Notes under the pieces: model-generated | The model's input: the letters and a program-made list of their open reading frames with translations, nothing else | What the model was told of the DNA's origin: nothing | Database searches by the model: none | Shown here: positions 44,128-44,213 of the stretch, piece by piece | How positions within the stretch are numbered: the first letter of the stretch is position 1 | Layout: the number at the start of each line of letters is the position of its first letter | Position numbers and translations under genes: made by a program | IMG/VR virus record: IMGVR_UViG_3300047471_000079 | Span: 1-44,213 of that record | Reading direction: 5' to 3' (one strand) | Source: a virus | Length of the DNA: 44,213 nucleotides

Positions 44128-44213
44128 TGCGACAGCTTGTCGCATGGAATGTTGTATTGCCGTCCGGTATATATGACGTCGGAATGAAACGACGAAGCGA
44201 CGCTAGCTAGGCC
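44087..44213. repeat. Terminal direct repeat, right copy
   Basis: Exact copy of bases 1-127. It holds the last two units of the hub repeat array (boxes at 44089 and 44107) and a small inverted repeat, GCGACA-GCT-TGTCGC, at 44129-44143. Confidence 0.95.

Overview
The window looks like the complete genome of a strictly lytic, short-tailed (podovirus-type) bacteriophage of a Gram-negative host. The first and last 127 bases are identical, so the contig closes into a circle of 44,086 bp. The short-tailed assignment rests on a P22-type portal, an SU10-like major capsid protein, a gp11-like tail adaptor, a probable beta-propeller nozzle and a run of internal/ejection-type proteins, with no tape measure, tail tube or sheath gene. 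A GH24 endolysin with an i-spanin/o-spanin pair indicates a Gram-negative host. An alphaproteobacterium is my guess from general sequence style only. I see no integrase, CI-like repressor, RNA polymerase or tRNA gene.

Layout: two divergent arms leave one non-coding hub (about 43,720 to 167 across the contig join). The rightward arm (168-18,781) is early and replicative. First come many small unknown genes, among them two paralogous HTH proteins, a DUF932 protein, a YodC-like protein and a secreted Gly/His-rich protein with genes in overlapping frames. Then comes the replication module: PrimPol-like primase/SF3-type helicase, small basic proteins, a coiled-coil protein, a candidate ssDNA-binding protein, a divergent family A DNA polymerase, a VRR-NUC nuclease, a DUF6378 protein and an SNF2 helicase. 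The leftward arm (43,719 down to 18,648) is late. In transcription order it holds three unknown proteins, an SGNH hydrolase, a Tad2/DUF2829-like protein, small and large terminase, portal, scaffold, major capsid, the lysis cassette, adaptor, fibre and collar proteins, a nozzle-like protein and the ejection proteins. The arms converge tail to tail and their last genes overlap by 134 bp. Most late genes and much of the replication module are joined by ATGA, TAATG or TGATG start/stop overlaps, implying translational coupling.

The most distinctive signal is in the hub: about 14-15 direct repeats of 18-19 bp, each opening with a 10-bp box such as CGTAACTACG (dyad CGTA-NN-TACG) or its GC-rich alternative CGCGACGCGG. 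This is a strong candidate for a replication origin or a master regulatory site. A second layer is a family of promoter-like sites (TTGAC-N17-TA) with a conserved near-palindromic spacer (TTGTAACCTTACAA type) at the operon boundaries of the early arm, with a related site at the late promoter. A third is a set of intercistronic RNA hairpins with compensatory stem changes placed just upstream of AAAGGGAAAACGAC ribosome-binding leaders. Other notable points are a family A polymerase with Leu at the Pol I position-762 equivalent and HDS in place of HDE, a divergent Tad2-like protein under a double palindrome, and a fibre protein built of 22-residue repeats.
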